Shown here in pieces: positions 23,601-33,496 of a DNA stretch of 64,000 nucleotides (position 1 is its first letter; the number at the start of each line of letters is the position of its first letter). The stretch covers positions 5,239,973 through 5,303,972 of the forward strand of contig WBVU01000003.1 in the NCBI GenBank assembly GCA_009192285.1. Direction: 5' to 3'. This stretch comes from Morchella semilibera (taxonomy: Eukaryota > Ascomycota > Pezizomycetes > Pezizales > Morchellaceae). A program made the position numbers and the translations under genes. The notes below the pieces were generated by a model. The model searched no databases. It saw only the letters and a list, made by a program, of their open reading frames with translations, and was not told the DNA's origin.

Positions 23601-26600
23601 GGTACACTAATCCAAATGTCTACTTATGCAGCCCTCCGTTAGATCTACTCAGGGTCGTCAAATTGGCGTGTCTGGCGTCAAACAATTCCGTGGTACCGAC
23701 ATCTCCAAGACCATCTGCACCACACATGTACCCCACGACTGTTCCGAGCCCAGGAGGGGAAATAGGTAGGGCGCGCTCCGGGGGCCTCTTCGTGCCAAAC
23801 CTCTACATAGTCTTTCGTGTACTGCGTAAGTACGGCCCGGAATTATCACATCGAATGCGGAGCCACCCCAGCGGGCAGCAGTAATCCACAGCCCTCGCAC
23901 CCCGGACTTGGGAATGATCCAAGATACCTTTCAAACCGCAACCTCATGCCTAACAGCACCCACGGTCCAGGCCCATCCCGCCAATTCCTGCCCGGAGATG
24001 AGCCAGAGCGCCCCGTGCAACCTTGTCTCAGACACTCAGACATGGGGATGCCGTGCTTCGGGTATGTGGTTGAGGGAGCAACACGGGACACGAACGAGAC
24101 CTCTACAATACAACGGCTAGTCGGAGATATCGATCCTAGATCCCCCCTTCTGCTGCTTTGGGAGCTCCGTGGCCTTGGCGTGGGGTCGGTCGCCCGAGTG
24201 ATGATACATGACGTCACGCGTTGTGGTCCGGCGATCTCGTAGCCCGCAGAAGACCGATGTGTGTCGACAAGCAGCTCTGAGACAGTATGAAGGCGGTCGG
24301 TATGTTTAGATTAATCTCCACATCCCCCGCTCCTGGTTTTTTTATGCTAATACGGCCCGAAGGGGAGATGTTCGCATACTTCAAAAGCCCCTACACGCTC
24401 GTTATTATAAGCCGTTCGACGATGAGCTACAGCCGCAGGAAGCCGAACTCGAGAGTCGGGAAACAGTGGCTCCGAAGGTTGTTGGGGGTAACCCCTCGAA
24501 CATCTTTGCGACTGGCCGCGAAAAAGATAAGAATTACCGGCTGCAGACTAGGAGGAAGATTGTAGAGAGGGGCTGAGGTAATAATAAGATGGGTCATCTC
24601 TTTGCCTCTAATGGCTGAGTGGCTGGCGGGTGGGGCGGGGAGCGGGGCGGGGAGTTGTATATACTGGGCTGATGGATGGGTAGAATAAAGATATATATAC
24701 GGCGGGAATTAAGGATGGTGTTACCTAGAGGAGAGTGCTGGCCTTGCCAGCCCACTGAGACCCTAGGCAGATATTGTGGGGGAGGTCAGAAGCGCTCTTG
24801 GAGATTTATTGCAAAAGTGGGTCTTGCGTGACCCAATACTACATGTATTTATGTAGTCCTTTGGCCCTTAAAGGAATGTTTTGCTGTAAGCATGGACCAA
24901 GAAACCGTATATGGGCACCGTACCTACATGTAAATTCGTACCTACATGTAAATTAGCAAAGAAGATTACCACCACCATGCGTTGGGGGGCTGTGGGGGTG
25001 GTCGTGAAGGAGAGGTTCCCCAGCCGCGCATGGGGTGGGTTCGATCCCTACCCCTGGTGGACTAACATTTTTTTATATTCCCTTTGAGGCCCAATACGAT
25101 AGGACCATCAGGTCACGCAAGACTCACTATTGTAGCAACCCCACCAGACTCTGTAAATACAAGGGACGTAACTCAAAGCACCACCGCCGGGCTAGTGATG
25201 GGCGGAAGGTGTTTCGGTCTGGATCGATGAAGGACATACATAGTGACTGGTAGAACATCGCGACAGCAACTTCTCTGATAACTGGCGGCGCTGGATTAGT
25301 TGCGGGGTTAAGCTCTTATGATCTGAAGCGTCTTCAAACTCCGCACACATGTGCTTCTGGCTTATATGCACAGAGCACAGCTTGTGGATGCACAGGCGGA
25401 CCTGCCACCCACCCCTCCTTTGTCGCGATTATCAGTTCCTACACGCAGTTGCTCAACACCCACCCACTATACTACATAGCTCTCAGCGCCGCAGAGGGAT
25501 CTGTATATATGGTGAGGCTATAGCTATGTATGCGGACCAGCTAGCTGGCTCCCTCGATGCTGAGTTCCCCCCCCGTTACTATGTGGTGGGTGTGGGTTTT
25601 GTGGGCGCTCCGTTAGGTGGTACGGCTGAACATAAGGTGGTGGGTTAAGCTGGTTCCGTTGGCTGGCACTAGCTAGGGCATCTAGTCATCCATCCATCCA
25701 CGCCCATGGACAAGAAGGGACTCCCACCCCACAGGAACGAACCACCAACAAACCGGCTGGCATCGGCAGTTCAATAGGGCCAACGTACTACTCCCACCCA
25801 GGGAGGGCGACAAAGGTGCTGAAACGCATATGGCCCATAACAGGGAGGTTCCAAGTAAAGAACAATATACGTCGTTCCAAAAACTCCCGGGCCAGTGGGC
25901 ACTGGGCCACAATCTCTTTGGCCTCCTTTATGCGGAATGCTACGTCTCAATAGGATACACCTTCTTTCATCCCACAAACGCCCGCCGTGTGCGAGTGATA
26001 ATCTGTGTTTCAGAGCCAACAGTTCAACATCCAACCTCGCAGCGCCCGGGGAGGGGGAGAATGAAGCCTTCTCAACGTCCCTAGAGTAGATCCAGGTTCG
26101 AATGTTTTCAGGGGGGGAGGGGATGTGTTACAGACACCTAACCCTGAGACAGACAAAGAACCAGCTGTATCTGAGACGCATATCGTGAGGGGGCGCATTG
26201 CAATTACTATTACGCTATGATACCTCGACGGGAGAGTGCCTCGCGCTGTATGTCTCTCTTGGCTAGCACGAACTGTTGGGATGCATGGCCATGGGGGTCA
26301 AGAACGTAGTATAATGACGGGCGCATCATGTTACTTGATCTGCAGCCCGCCCCGTTTGTCAAGTGACAAGAAAAAAAAAGAAGAACAATACCTGCAGGAC
26401 AAGAGGGGGGACGCCTGGGGATTGATTTGGGTTTGGATTTGGGGGAAGGTGGAAATCGATATATGCAGGCATGGCCGGAGGCCCAAAGCGTGGGCTTTGG
26501 GCTGTATTAAATACCTCCAAAGCCACCACCATAAAAAAAAAAAGAGATCAACACCATCACCGCTACAACACCATTCCCACGGCAAACAATCTATATTCTA

Positions 26601-26677
26601 CATCAACACCCTCTCTACCCAAACGAGCCACCACCGCCGCGACCCCAAGCCCCAACCCCAACCCCAACACCGCCAAA
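20613..26677. other. 6 kb gene-poor region
   Basis: No gene that I can defend. A minisatellite built on CTTGCAGCTACA occupies 22381-22465. Partial copies of a dispersed repeat lie at 23466-23490 and 23561-23593. A region at 23626-24242 has overlapping open frames on both strands (e.g. 23817-24242 on +, 23846-24217 on -) and several possible splice sites; a diverged or decayed gene is possible but I could not build a consistent model. A B-box-like GGGTTCGATCCC sequence sits at 25037. TACATGTA occurs near 23101, 24839, 24926 and 24943. Confidence 0.4.
22381..22465. repeat. minisatellite, CTTGCAGCTACA-type unit
   Basis: Imperfect tandem copies of a short unit containing CTTGCAGCTACA and the shorter CTTGCA variant, roughly seven in all, are visible directly. 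It lies in non-coding DNA. Confidence 0.8.
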
Positions 26678-27184
26678 ATGTCCAACCCCCTCTTCGTCAA
26701 CATCCACACCCAGCCCACCTCCACCTTCACCCTCCACACCACGCACCCCAGCGCCTCCCTCTCCCTGCACCAGAGCCACCCCACCTCCTCCCTCCAAGTC
26801 CAACTAACACCCACGAACCTAACCGTGGCGCTCAACTCCACGCCCACCGCCCCGGCGTCCCTCCCCGCCCCCGCCATCCGGAACCTGCACCCGCCGCTCC
26901 TCCTAGGCCCCGACTATGCATATGCCAGCAGCGGCAGCACCTCGGGCGGCAGCTCGCGCCGCCGCCCCACAACCCACGGCGGCTTCGCAACCCGCGAGAA
27001 CAGGGTGCTCGCGGCGCACCCAGACGATGTGTACCGCGTGGGCCGCTACGAGGGCAGCGTGAGCAACTGGGAGCTGCTGGCGAAGCGGGTCCAGGGCTTG
27101 GACCACCTGAGTGCCAGTGGGGTGGGGGAGTCGGGCGGCGAGAGGGGGAGGGGATATGGCAGTGGGAAGAGTAGGAGGAGGTAG
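26678..27184 (+). CDS. unknown protein, Thr/Pro/Ser-rich then Gly/Arg-rich (168 aa)
   Basis: Single exon; ATG 26678 is in a good fungal context (CCAAAATGT) although the frame is open further upstream. A TATTAAATA element lies at 26505-26513 and C/A-rich leader follows. Residues 1-75 are Thr/Ser/Pro-rich with alternating hydrophobic positions, as in a beta-rich fold. The middle has an R-R-P-x-x-x-G-G-F-A-T-R segment, and the C-terminal 30 residues are Gly/Ser/Arg-rich. The sense strand is almost free of G in the first 200 bases and becomes G-rich after about 27000, like several nearby genes. An overlapping longer frame (26236-27174) exists but lacks these features. No family recognised. Confidence 0.55.
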   Translation: MSNPLFVNIHTQPTSTFTLHTTHPSASLSLHQSHPTSSLQVQLTPTNLTVALNSTPTAPASLPAPAIRNLHPPLLLGPDYAYASSGSTSGGSSRRRPTTHGGFATRENRVLAAHPDDVYRVGRYEGSVSNWELLAKRVQGLDHLSASGVGESGGERGRGYGSGKSRRR

Positions 27185-28378
27185 GGGTTGGGACGGGGCT
27201 TGTGTGGGTGCTTTAGGTAGAGTGGGGATTTCTGGAAGTCGTGTCGGCGGCGGTGGTTGTGTGGATGTGGGGTGTGTATGTGTAGTCATCTAGGGGGGAG
27301 GGGGGGATATGCAATCTTTGTTAGTTTATGAATAATGACCTTTGCTGCTTTGAGTATTGTTTTTGGATAAGTGTCAATGATTGAGCGGGCGAAAAACAAA
27401 TTAACCAACCCCGAGTGATAAACCATGAGGGCGCCATAACGTCAACCATCGTGTGTACCGCCCCCCCCGGCCACTGCAACAAACATCCAAGTGCCAATCG
27501 CCGACTAGTAGCCCAGTAAACACACTGTACATACATAAGCAAATTAAAAGGCCCACATCCTATTCCTCCACCCCCCTGAGCCACCGTCACACCCCATCAC
27601 TCGCCCCCCTCCCTGCAGGACCATACCACAACCCCCGCCCACAGCACCACCACCCCCGCAGCCCTTCTATCCAGCAGGCATGTACTTATCCCGACCGACC
27701 GACCACGGCCAACACACTTCAATGGCCAACACCCCCCCCCCCCACGCCTAGAATGGGGGTTGGGGTAGACGGGGATATAAAGTAGTGACTACAGCTGAAT
27801 GGCGCCTCTTTCACTCATCTCCTCCCTTGACAGCCCCGCTCGGTCCCACGGCGTCTGCAGACGGGGTGCGGGTACGCGTGGAAGGGTGGTGAGGTGGGAG
27901 CTAGAAGGATGTAGATACGGTATATGATGGTGATACCGAGGATATCGATTGAGATGTGGTGACTGGTGCGGTTCGTTTTTGTGCTTCGTAATGGTCTTTT
28001 GTTTCATTTACTTTCTCTCTTTTCTAGCTAGCGTATACATGTATGTACCAATCTATCAATAATAAAAAACGAATCATGCCCGTGAATAACTCCAGAAAAC
28101 GACAAGATGACCTCCCACTATAACTACGAATGAACCCCCATACACAAACCCAAAAGCCAGAGAGTCCCACAAATAACTCCATAAATAAACTCAAAAGCCG
28201 GAGGGAAACCATATAAATGGTACATCACCAGCACAAGGCCCATCCCAATACTCCACGCTAATATCAAAACAGATATACCCAAAACGGGACCGTAACGCCC
28301 AAAAAAACTCCATAAAAAAGAAACCAAAAGCCAGAGGAAAACTATATAACCGGTATATTACTAGTACAGGGGCCCACC
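27185..28378. other. intergenic region with duplicated 3' end of next gene
   Basis: Holds a TATA-like GATATAAAG near 27774 followed by a 42-codon frame (27799-27927), and then the imperfect direct repeats described separately at 28151-28430. A C tract is at 27730-27742. No longer supported gene. Confidence 0.4.
27799..27927 (+). CDS. possible microprotein (42 aa)
   Basis: ATG-started frame about 25 bases after a GATATAAAG sequence. The product has an Arg/Gly-rich second half and no recognisable motif. It shows the same C-rich to G-rich change along its length as neighbouring genes, which is the only reason to list it. The TATA element is so close to the ATG that the mRNA might start after it. 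Could easily be chance. Confidence 0.15.
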   Translation: MAPLSLISSLDSPARSHGVCRRGAGTRGRVVRWELEGCRYGI

Positions 28379-28430
28379 TCAACATGAAAGAAGCAGCTTG
28401 CAAAGCAGATATACCCAAAACGGTCCCGCA
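28151..28430. repeat. imperfect direct repeats, about 133 bp period
   Basis: The segment 28193-28297 aligns with 28326-28430 (shared blocks: AAAAGCC[GA]GAGG, ATATAA, AGATATACCCAAAACGG), and part of a third copy lies at 28151-28190 (shared ACTCCATAAA). The last copy overlaps the final codons and stop (28379) of the minus-strand gene 28379-29614, so the repeat includes the sequence encoding the C-terminal membrane anchor. Confidence 0.75.
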
Positions 28431-29614
28431 AAGACCGCGAGGGTCAAAACCAAAACCCTACCTATCCCCGGGTTCGCAACCCTGAGCTCCCCCTCCGCCC
28501 GCTCCTGCCGCGCCGCCAGCCCATCCACGCGCCCCTTCAATTCTCTCACCTCACGCAGCATGGTATCCAGATTGCGATGCGCCGTCCACTGGCCGTTACC
28601 GACGTGGAAGAGTTTGTCCGGGTGCAGCTCGCCTTCTTCGCAGCATACGGAGGCAGCAGCAGAAGCAGCTGGCTGCGTAGCTTCCGTATTCGTGGTCTCC
28701 AGATCGGCGTCCTCCGACAATTCTTCCATCTCTTCACTCCCGGCCGCCCGCTCAATCTCACATTCGCTTCCGGGAGATTCATCCCATCCCTCCCCCTCCT
28801 CCTCCTCCTCTTCCCACCATTTCTCCGCCTCTTCCCACCATTTCTCCGCCTCTTCCCACCATTTCTCCTCCTCCTCCTCATCCCATTCCTCCTCCTCTCC
28901 CACCTGCTCATTCTCTTCCTGGGCCTCCATACTAATATCCTCCGGAGCGCCAGCCTCTCCAGACGATGAATACCCAATTTGTTGTTGGGATTGGTCCAGG
29001 TCTGTGATTGTGGCCTCGTTGGGCCCCGTGGATCCTAGTCCATAAGGCCTAGTGGACAACCCGCTCAAGCTGGAATCCGTGGCCATATCAGTCTCGCTAC
29101 CGCTGTCAGATAGTATGGCAGCGGTGGAGGCGGCGATGTCCTCTCTGCCAAGAGTAGTAGCAGCTCCCTCTGCAAGGGCCCTCAATGCCAGAATCTCGTC
29201 GTGGACCTCCCTTATGCGCTGGACCATTGTATCGTGCAACGATACGCATTTGGCGAGGGCGGGGGCGGGGAAATTTGGTTTGGGAGGGACTGCGGGGACG
29301 GTCTTCCTCCACTCCTCTATACGTAGCTGTGAGGGGACAGCAGGGTCTCCAACACTCTCGACCGGTCTCAACTGCATACCCCCAACCTCCCCATCTCCCA
29401 CGTCCACTTCCATTCCCACGGCGTTGTCGTCGTCCCATGCCTCAAGGTCCCTATCCATCCGTTCCTTTACACGGCCGACCCTTTTATGGTAGTCGAACAT
29501 GACGGCCCCGCCGTACGGTGCGATGGTAACCGTCTCCTCCTCTGCATGCCCCAATGTCGTAGTCCCACCGAAGATGGCTCTTGGTGGTGGCGAACTAGTA
29601 GATTGCCGGGTCAT
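28379..29614 (-). CDS. acidic tail-anchored protein with E-K-W-W-E-E-A heptads (411 aa)
   Basis: Single exon on the minus strand, ATG at 29614, with a TATATAA element at 29690-29696. Hydrophilic N-terminal region (residues 1-125), then a helical segment near residues 125-155 (V-Q-R-I-R-E-V-H-D-E-I), a Ser/Gly/Asp-rich linker, and a very acidic domain. That domain holds three direct repeats of E-K-W-W-E-E-A encoded by a 21-base tandem repeat near 28807-28869. A second helical segment (R-E-V-R-E-L-K-G-R-V-D-G-L) precedes a single hydrophobic helix at about residues 388-408 ending in S-C at the stop. With no signal peptide and one terminal helix, it is probably a tail-anchored protein facing the cytosol (ER, mitochondrial or vacuolar membrane); this is inference. 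No family recognised. Confidence 0.7.
   Translation of the reverse strand: MTRQSTSSPPPRAIFGGTTTLGHAEEETVTIAPYGGAVMFDYHKRVGRVKERMDRDLEAWDDDNAVGMEVDVGDGEVGGMQLRPVESVGDPAVPSQLRIEEWRKTVPAVPPKPNFPAPALAKCVSLHDTMVQRIREVHDEILALRALAEGAATTLGREDIAASTAAILSDSGSETDMATDSSLSGLSTRPYGLGSTGPNEATITDLDQSQQQIGYSSSGEAGAPEDISMEAQEENEQVGEEEEWDEEEEEKWWEEAEKWWEEAEKWWEEEEEEGEGWDESPGSECEIERAAGSEEMEELSEDADLETTNTEATQPAASAAASVCCEEGELHPDKLFHVGNGQWTAHRNLDTMLREVRELKGRVDGLAARQERAEGELRVANPGIGRVLVLTLAVFAGPFWVYLLCKLLLSC
28807..28869 (-). repeat. 21 bp tandem repeat encoding E-K-W-W-E-E-A (x3)
   Basis: Three near-identical 21-base units on the minus strand encode three seven-residue units in the acidic domain of the tail-anchored protein. 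The period is a multiple of three, so copy changes would preserve the frame. Confidence 0.85.
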
Positions 29615-29689
29615 CTCTGTTGTGTGTGCTATGTTCTACTTGCACGGTGTGTTGTGTCTGTGGTGTTTGGAAAGCGGAAAGGGGCTGGC

Positions 29690-29696
29690 TTATATA
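29690..29696 (-). promoter_or_regulatory. TATA element of the tail-anchored protein gene
   Basis: TATATAA on the minus strand, about 76 bases before the ATG at 29614. Confidence 0.45.
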
Positions 29697-30105
29697 CATA
29701 TTTTTTCATAGATATGTGGCATGATCAGAAGAGAGGGGGGGGGGGGGCGGGGGGCGATAGCTCCTCGTTCATATCTCCGCTGCGCTGGAGGTGGCCTAAC
29801 GACATATGTAAGTACATGTACCCATCGTGGCGTTTCTGGTTGTGGTTTTGGGGGGCTAGGAACAGTGAGCCGAGGGGCGGAAGGGCGAGGAGGAGATGAC
29901 TACTTGTCTTTGTCTGTTCCTGGTTTTCACAACTTGCCAGCGTAAGTAGTCAAGTTGGCCACCTTATTGGGGAAAAGTGGGGCCAATATTTGCACCGCCG
30001 GTTGACGGTTCTCTGTTAGCCCTCGGTTTTGTATACTAATGACGACAAGTCAAGTATAACTAGACGAAGACATCTCCGGTTGGGGGCGGATGGTGTCTTT
30101 TGCAG

Positions 30106-30180
30106 AGTGTAGTGTAGTGTAGTGTAGTAGTGTAGTAGTGTAGTAGTGTAGTCTAGTACATAGGGTGGTGTAGTAGTGTA
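30106..30180. repeat. TAGTG/TAGTAGTG minisatellite
   Basis: A run of GTGTAG and TAGTAGTG units visible by eye, ending at the left edge of the first inverted-repeat element. Related TAGTGTCG units reappear near 30725-30750. Confidence 0.8.
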
Positions 30181-30182
30181 TT

Positions 30183-30514
30183 AGAGCGTATTTACCAAGT
30201 GTTAAATTCGACAATTGACACTTTAAGAATGACGGTTGCGAGAGGCAAGATTGACATTTCCCCTCAGTTACCCAATTAACTACATCAGGAAGGATGATAG
30301 GAAAAACCCCATAGATAAATAATTCTTCACGCTTACTGTGAAATACGCTGGATGGATATATTGAACTACACATATGTAACAGTATAGTAAACATATCCAG
30401 GGATATCCTACATCCCCCACCTGTGGGCCTAGTCAGAATTGACAGTTTCGGCAACCCACTTTTTAATATGGCAAAGTGTAAATTGTGGGTTTTGACACTT
30501 GGTAAATACGCTCT
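30183..30514. mobile_element. MITE-like element, 332 bp, 42 bp terminal inverted repeats
   Basis: The first 42 bases (30183-30224) are the reverse complement of the last 42 (30473-30514) with only a handful of mismatches; the outer 20 bases match perfectly. Both sides are flanked by ATT, a possible target-site duplication, although a two-base TA duplication cannot be excluded. No transposase frame is inside, so it would be non-autonomous. Confidence 0.75.
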
Positions 30515-30874
30515 ATTAATTAGGTAGTGTAGTAGTTGATAGATATAGGGATAGGGGCTTCCTTAATAGGAAGTATGATTACTAAAAGGGGTGAGTTGAT
30601 TATTGATGATTATCCAAAGTGGATATCGTCTTTACTTTATAGAAACGTCTAGTAAGAGAAAACAAAGAGAGCATTATCCCGATAAGGAAAGAACAGCTTC
30701 TTTTACCTAGAGACATATTCCAGCAGTAGTGTCGTGTAGTGTCGTGTAGGGCTTGGACCTACGGCGCACCAGATAGAGACACGTGCGTTATATAAGCCCG
30801 ATCTCCGCACCGATCCCCGCGCCGCACCGGATAACTTACACTTATTTGTTTGTTTAAACTAAAGGACATTATGT

Positions 30875-31104
30875 TACTTTAACGCCAGATCGGATATTCC
30901 TATCAGCCTTAGAAAGTTTGTCTTATAAAAATAAAGACCTTATAGATTTTTTTTGAACCTTATATGTTCCTTAAAATCATATTTATATCATACATAAAAA
31001 GGCTTGAAAAAAGTCTATAAGGTCTTTACTAGACTAGCTTTTGACCAGGCCCTCGCTAAAGCTGAACTCAGGCCCATAGGAATATCCGATCGGGCGTTAA
31101 AGTA
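30875..31104. mobile_element. foldback MITE-like element, 230 bp, TA-flanked
   Basis: The first 30 bases (30875-30904) are the reverse complement of the last 30 (31075-31104) with one mismatch, beginning and ending with TA as in Tc1/mariner-type insertions. A second inner inverted pair (about 30941-30967 with 31005-31031, built on AAGACCTTATAGA) makes the whole element able to fold into a long hairpin. No protein-coding potential. Confidence 0.75.
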
Positions 31105-31268
31105 TTACCTGCAAACACCAAACCCATCTCGGTTGCCTCAACCACCAAGATACATGTGGCCCCAGGCCTGTGACCTTGCAGTAGTTATAGGGACTGGATC
31201 TCTCCAATGTCAGTAACTCTAAATAAATACATAATAATCTACTCTTACAGACATGTTTCATAGCCCAG

Positions 31269-32166
31269 TTAGGCCGGGCCCGAATCTTCAGGCTCTACTG
31301 GCTGTACAAACACCTCAGTCTCAGGGTTTATACCCGCCTCCGCCGCATGTGATGTCGCCGCCTCGTCATCTGAAGAATTACCATCCGTCTCCGCATCCTC
31401 ACTGCTGCCACTATCATCCACCTCATACCCAAGCAAGGCACTACCCTCACTCCCACTCTTCCCCATCCCCCTACCCCTCAAGCCCATCCTATCCTTCGCC
31501 TTCCCGGCCACCTTATGCACCACCTCCCTGCCCCCCTCCACGACCCTCTTGACCCTCTTCTTAACCCTCCTCCCCCTGCCATCCCAGCAATACAGCAGCA
31601 CCTCGCGGTCCACCACGCCATACCCGCCCAGAGTCCCTCGATCCGCCATCTCCCTCGCCCCCTTCATCTCCTCCTTCGCCGAATCCCGCAACCTCCCCTC
31701 CTCGGCCTTCTGGAACAGGCAGACGCCGCGCCCCGTCTCTCCTCCTCCTCCGCCCTCTAGCGCGGCCACAAGCTCGTGCTTACACTGCGCGACGGTGTAG
31801 CTAGAGAGGAAGTTCATTGATGTCGTGCGCGCGCTGCCAGCCTCCTTGCAGAGCAGGGCGAGCGGGCGTACGTCGTGGTCGAGCGAGTGTGCGCGTTGCT
31901 GCACCCACAGGGTTGCGCCGTCGTCGACGTTGTAGGAGGCGAGGGTGCGCTCGGGGTGGAGTCGGATAGAGCCGAGGCAGAGGTCCCATTTGGTGGGGAC
32001 TGTCGGGATGTGTGATTGGATTGTGGGCAGCAGGGTCGACACTTGGGCCGTGTCGTCGGTGGTGATGGGGAGGGTGAGGTTGAATTGCACTGGGGGGTGT
32101 TAGTGGGTGTGGTGTCTGCGAGGGGAGGGGGGACTGACCGTAGCGGATGCTGAGGTTGATTTGCAT
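31269..32166 (-). CDS. ubiquitin-like-domain protein (282 aa)
   Basis: Minus strand, exon 1 32166-32139 and exon 2 32089-31269; the 49 bp intron (GTCAGT, branch CACTAAC, acceptor CCCAG) has matching phase. Residues 1-78 have a ubiquitin-like fold pattern. A first strand M-Q-I-N-L-S-I-R-Y is followed by a second strand with L-T-L-P-I and a helix after D-D-T-A. The fold closes with the S-I-R-L-H-P-E-R-T-L-A-S-Y-N-V-D-D-G-A-T-L segment, which matches the ubiquitin R-T-L-x-D-Y-N-I-x-x-G-x-x-L motif. There is no C-terminal Gly-Gly after this domain, so it is an integral Ubl domain, not a conjugated modifier. The middle (residues about 105-200) is mixed and highly charged, possibly a second degenerate domain. 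The last 60 residues are acidic and Ser-rich. Such proteins often act as adaptors for the proteasome or other ubiquitin machinery; the exact role is unknown. Confidence 0.78.
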
Positions 32167-32758
32167 GGTGGGGATAGGTAGGTATGGATGTAGATTTGAG
32201 GATATGTAGATCTTGAGGTTGACGGAATAATGCAGACTTGAAAGGCTTTACCAACCCATGCAGTGAGACCACATATCAAAGGCCACAAGACCAGAAATAC
32301 TTGTATTCTACACGCTTCCCAAGAACACCGTAGTATATTCATTCCGATCATTGACAGTGCACGTGACCAATCATCGAGTGATACGACGTGATGTGAAGCG
32401 GTATTCAATAGTTGCAGGTGGAGACGAGAGATATCGCTCTGTGGGTGGGGGACAAAGACACATAGAAATTGACATACAGATTAAACAGACACAGACACAT
32501 AAACTGACACAGACACATAAACACCCCTGTAGTGGGTTCTGGTTCTCTACGCTGGCCTTCGGTGGGATTGGTCATGCATGGGGGGGTATAGGGCTACGGT
32601 TTCATGATCATGAGATCTCATCTATGGTTTCTATTGAGATTCCTCCTTACGAATTCTACACCATCAACACCATCACACATTATCGTCAGTATAATCTCTC
32701 TCATCCCATCCCATCCACAATCCTCTCTCCCTCTCTCAATCCCACCGCCGCCACCACA
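32167..32758. other. divergent promoter region
   Basis: About 590 bases between divergently transcribed genes (Ubl gene on -, 201 aa gene on +). A CACAGACACATAAACTGA direct repeat lies near 32490-32521, and C/T-rich leader precedes 32759. No gene is seen. Confidence 0.4.
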
Positions 32759-33496
32759 ATGTCCTCACCCCCACCCCAAGAAGAGCACTACGACATCCTC
32801 ACCCCCTCAATCTACAACCCCCGTCTCTCCCCACACCAACTCTCCCACCTCCGCCCCTGCACACCCACACGCTCACCTCAACAGCACACACCATCGCCCT
32901 CTCCGCGCGCTTCGACCCCCCCGCCAACCCCTGGCTCTACCACAACCGCTCCTCATCCCCCTCCCCGGCCCCGCAAGACGACAGCGAGGTCCTAACCCTC
33001 GACGCCGACATCCTCGAGCGCAACCTGTCCACAGGCGTCATTGGCGACTGCGGCCGCAGCGGATGCCGCGTCGCAGTGGGATGCGTCGAGTGTGCTGGAC
33101 GCCTCCCGTACCCCTCCCCCTCCCCCTCGCCCCATTTCCCCCGGAGTAAGCTAACGGTGTATGTGTATGTGGCGTAGACCGGTGGATCCAACGCCGCGGA
33201 CGAGCTTCCGCGCCGCGGTTGCAGCGGCGATGGGTGCTGCAGCCGTGGCGGCGGCGGTAGAGGCAGACGACCAGTATCCGACGCGTCTGCAGCTAATGGA
33301 GGTTCCGGCCGCTAGGGGGAGGAAGCTTAACGGCGGTGGCGTAGGGCCCAGGATCAAGTACTGCAGGAAGAGGCCGGCGGTGGAGGACATGGAGGAGGAG
33401 GAGGAAGCGGAGGTCGTGGTGAGTAAGCCGCATAGGTCGAGGGTGCAGCTTGCCGCGGTGGAGAAGAGGCGGAGGGTGATGAGGAAGAAGGGGTAG
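32759..33496 (+). CDS. unknown basic protein with Cys cluster (201 aa, three exons)
   Basis: Exons 32759-32822, 32885-33107 and 33178-33496; introns of 62 bp (GTCTCT...CAACAG) and 70 bp (GTACCC, branch GCTAAC, acceptor TAG) keep the frame. Without the second intron the frame stops at 33177. Exon 2 encodes a Trp/Pro-containing N-terminal segment and a cluster of four cysteines (C-G-R-S-G-C-x5-C-x2-C, near residues 77-90). Exon 3 encodes an Ala-rich helix, an R-K-L/K-Y-C-R-K-R-P basic patch, a run of glutamates and a Lys/Arg-rich C-terminus, consistent with a nuclear protein. I recognise no family. The gene again runs from C-rich to G-rich on the sense strand. Confidence 0.6.

Larger units (their letters stand above)
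29615..31268. other. intergenic region with two inverted-repeat elements
   Basis: Contains a G tract near 29737-29749, a TAGTG-type minisatellite (30106-30180) and two MITE-like elements (30183-30514 and 30875-31104), each listed separately. No gene is supported. The minus-strand frame 30050-30454 lies mostly inside the first element and is not coding-like. Confidence 0.45.

Noticed and set aside
23626-24242. Possible spliced gene with several Cys
   Set aside because: More than one splice model is possible, both strands stay open, and no model gives a recognisable or coding-like protein throughout.
26236-27174. 312-codon frame overlapping the 168 aa gene
   Set aside because: Pro/His repeats caused by C-rich DNA in the wrong frame; no promoter or start context.
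28398-29045. 215-codon Ser-rich + strand frame
   Set aside because: Antisense of the acidic Glu-rich domain; Glu codons read as Ser/Pro on the other strand.
32887-33177. Reading exon 2 of the 201 aa gene through to a stop at 33177
   Set aside because: A 70 bp intron with a GCTAAC branch site removes the stop and joins to a coding-like basic exon in phase, which is the better model.
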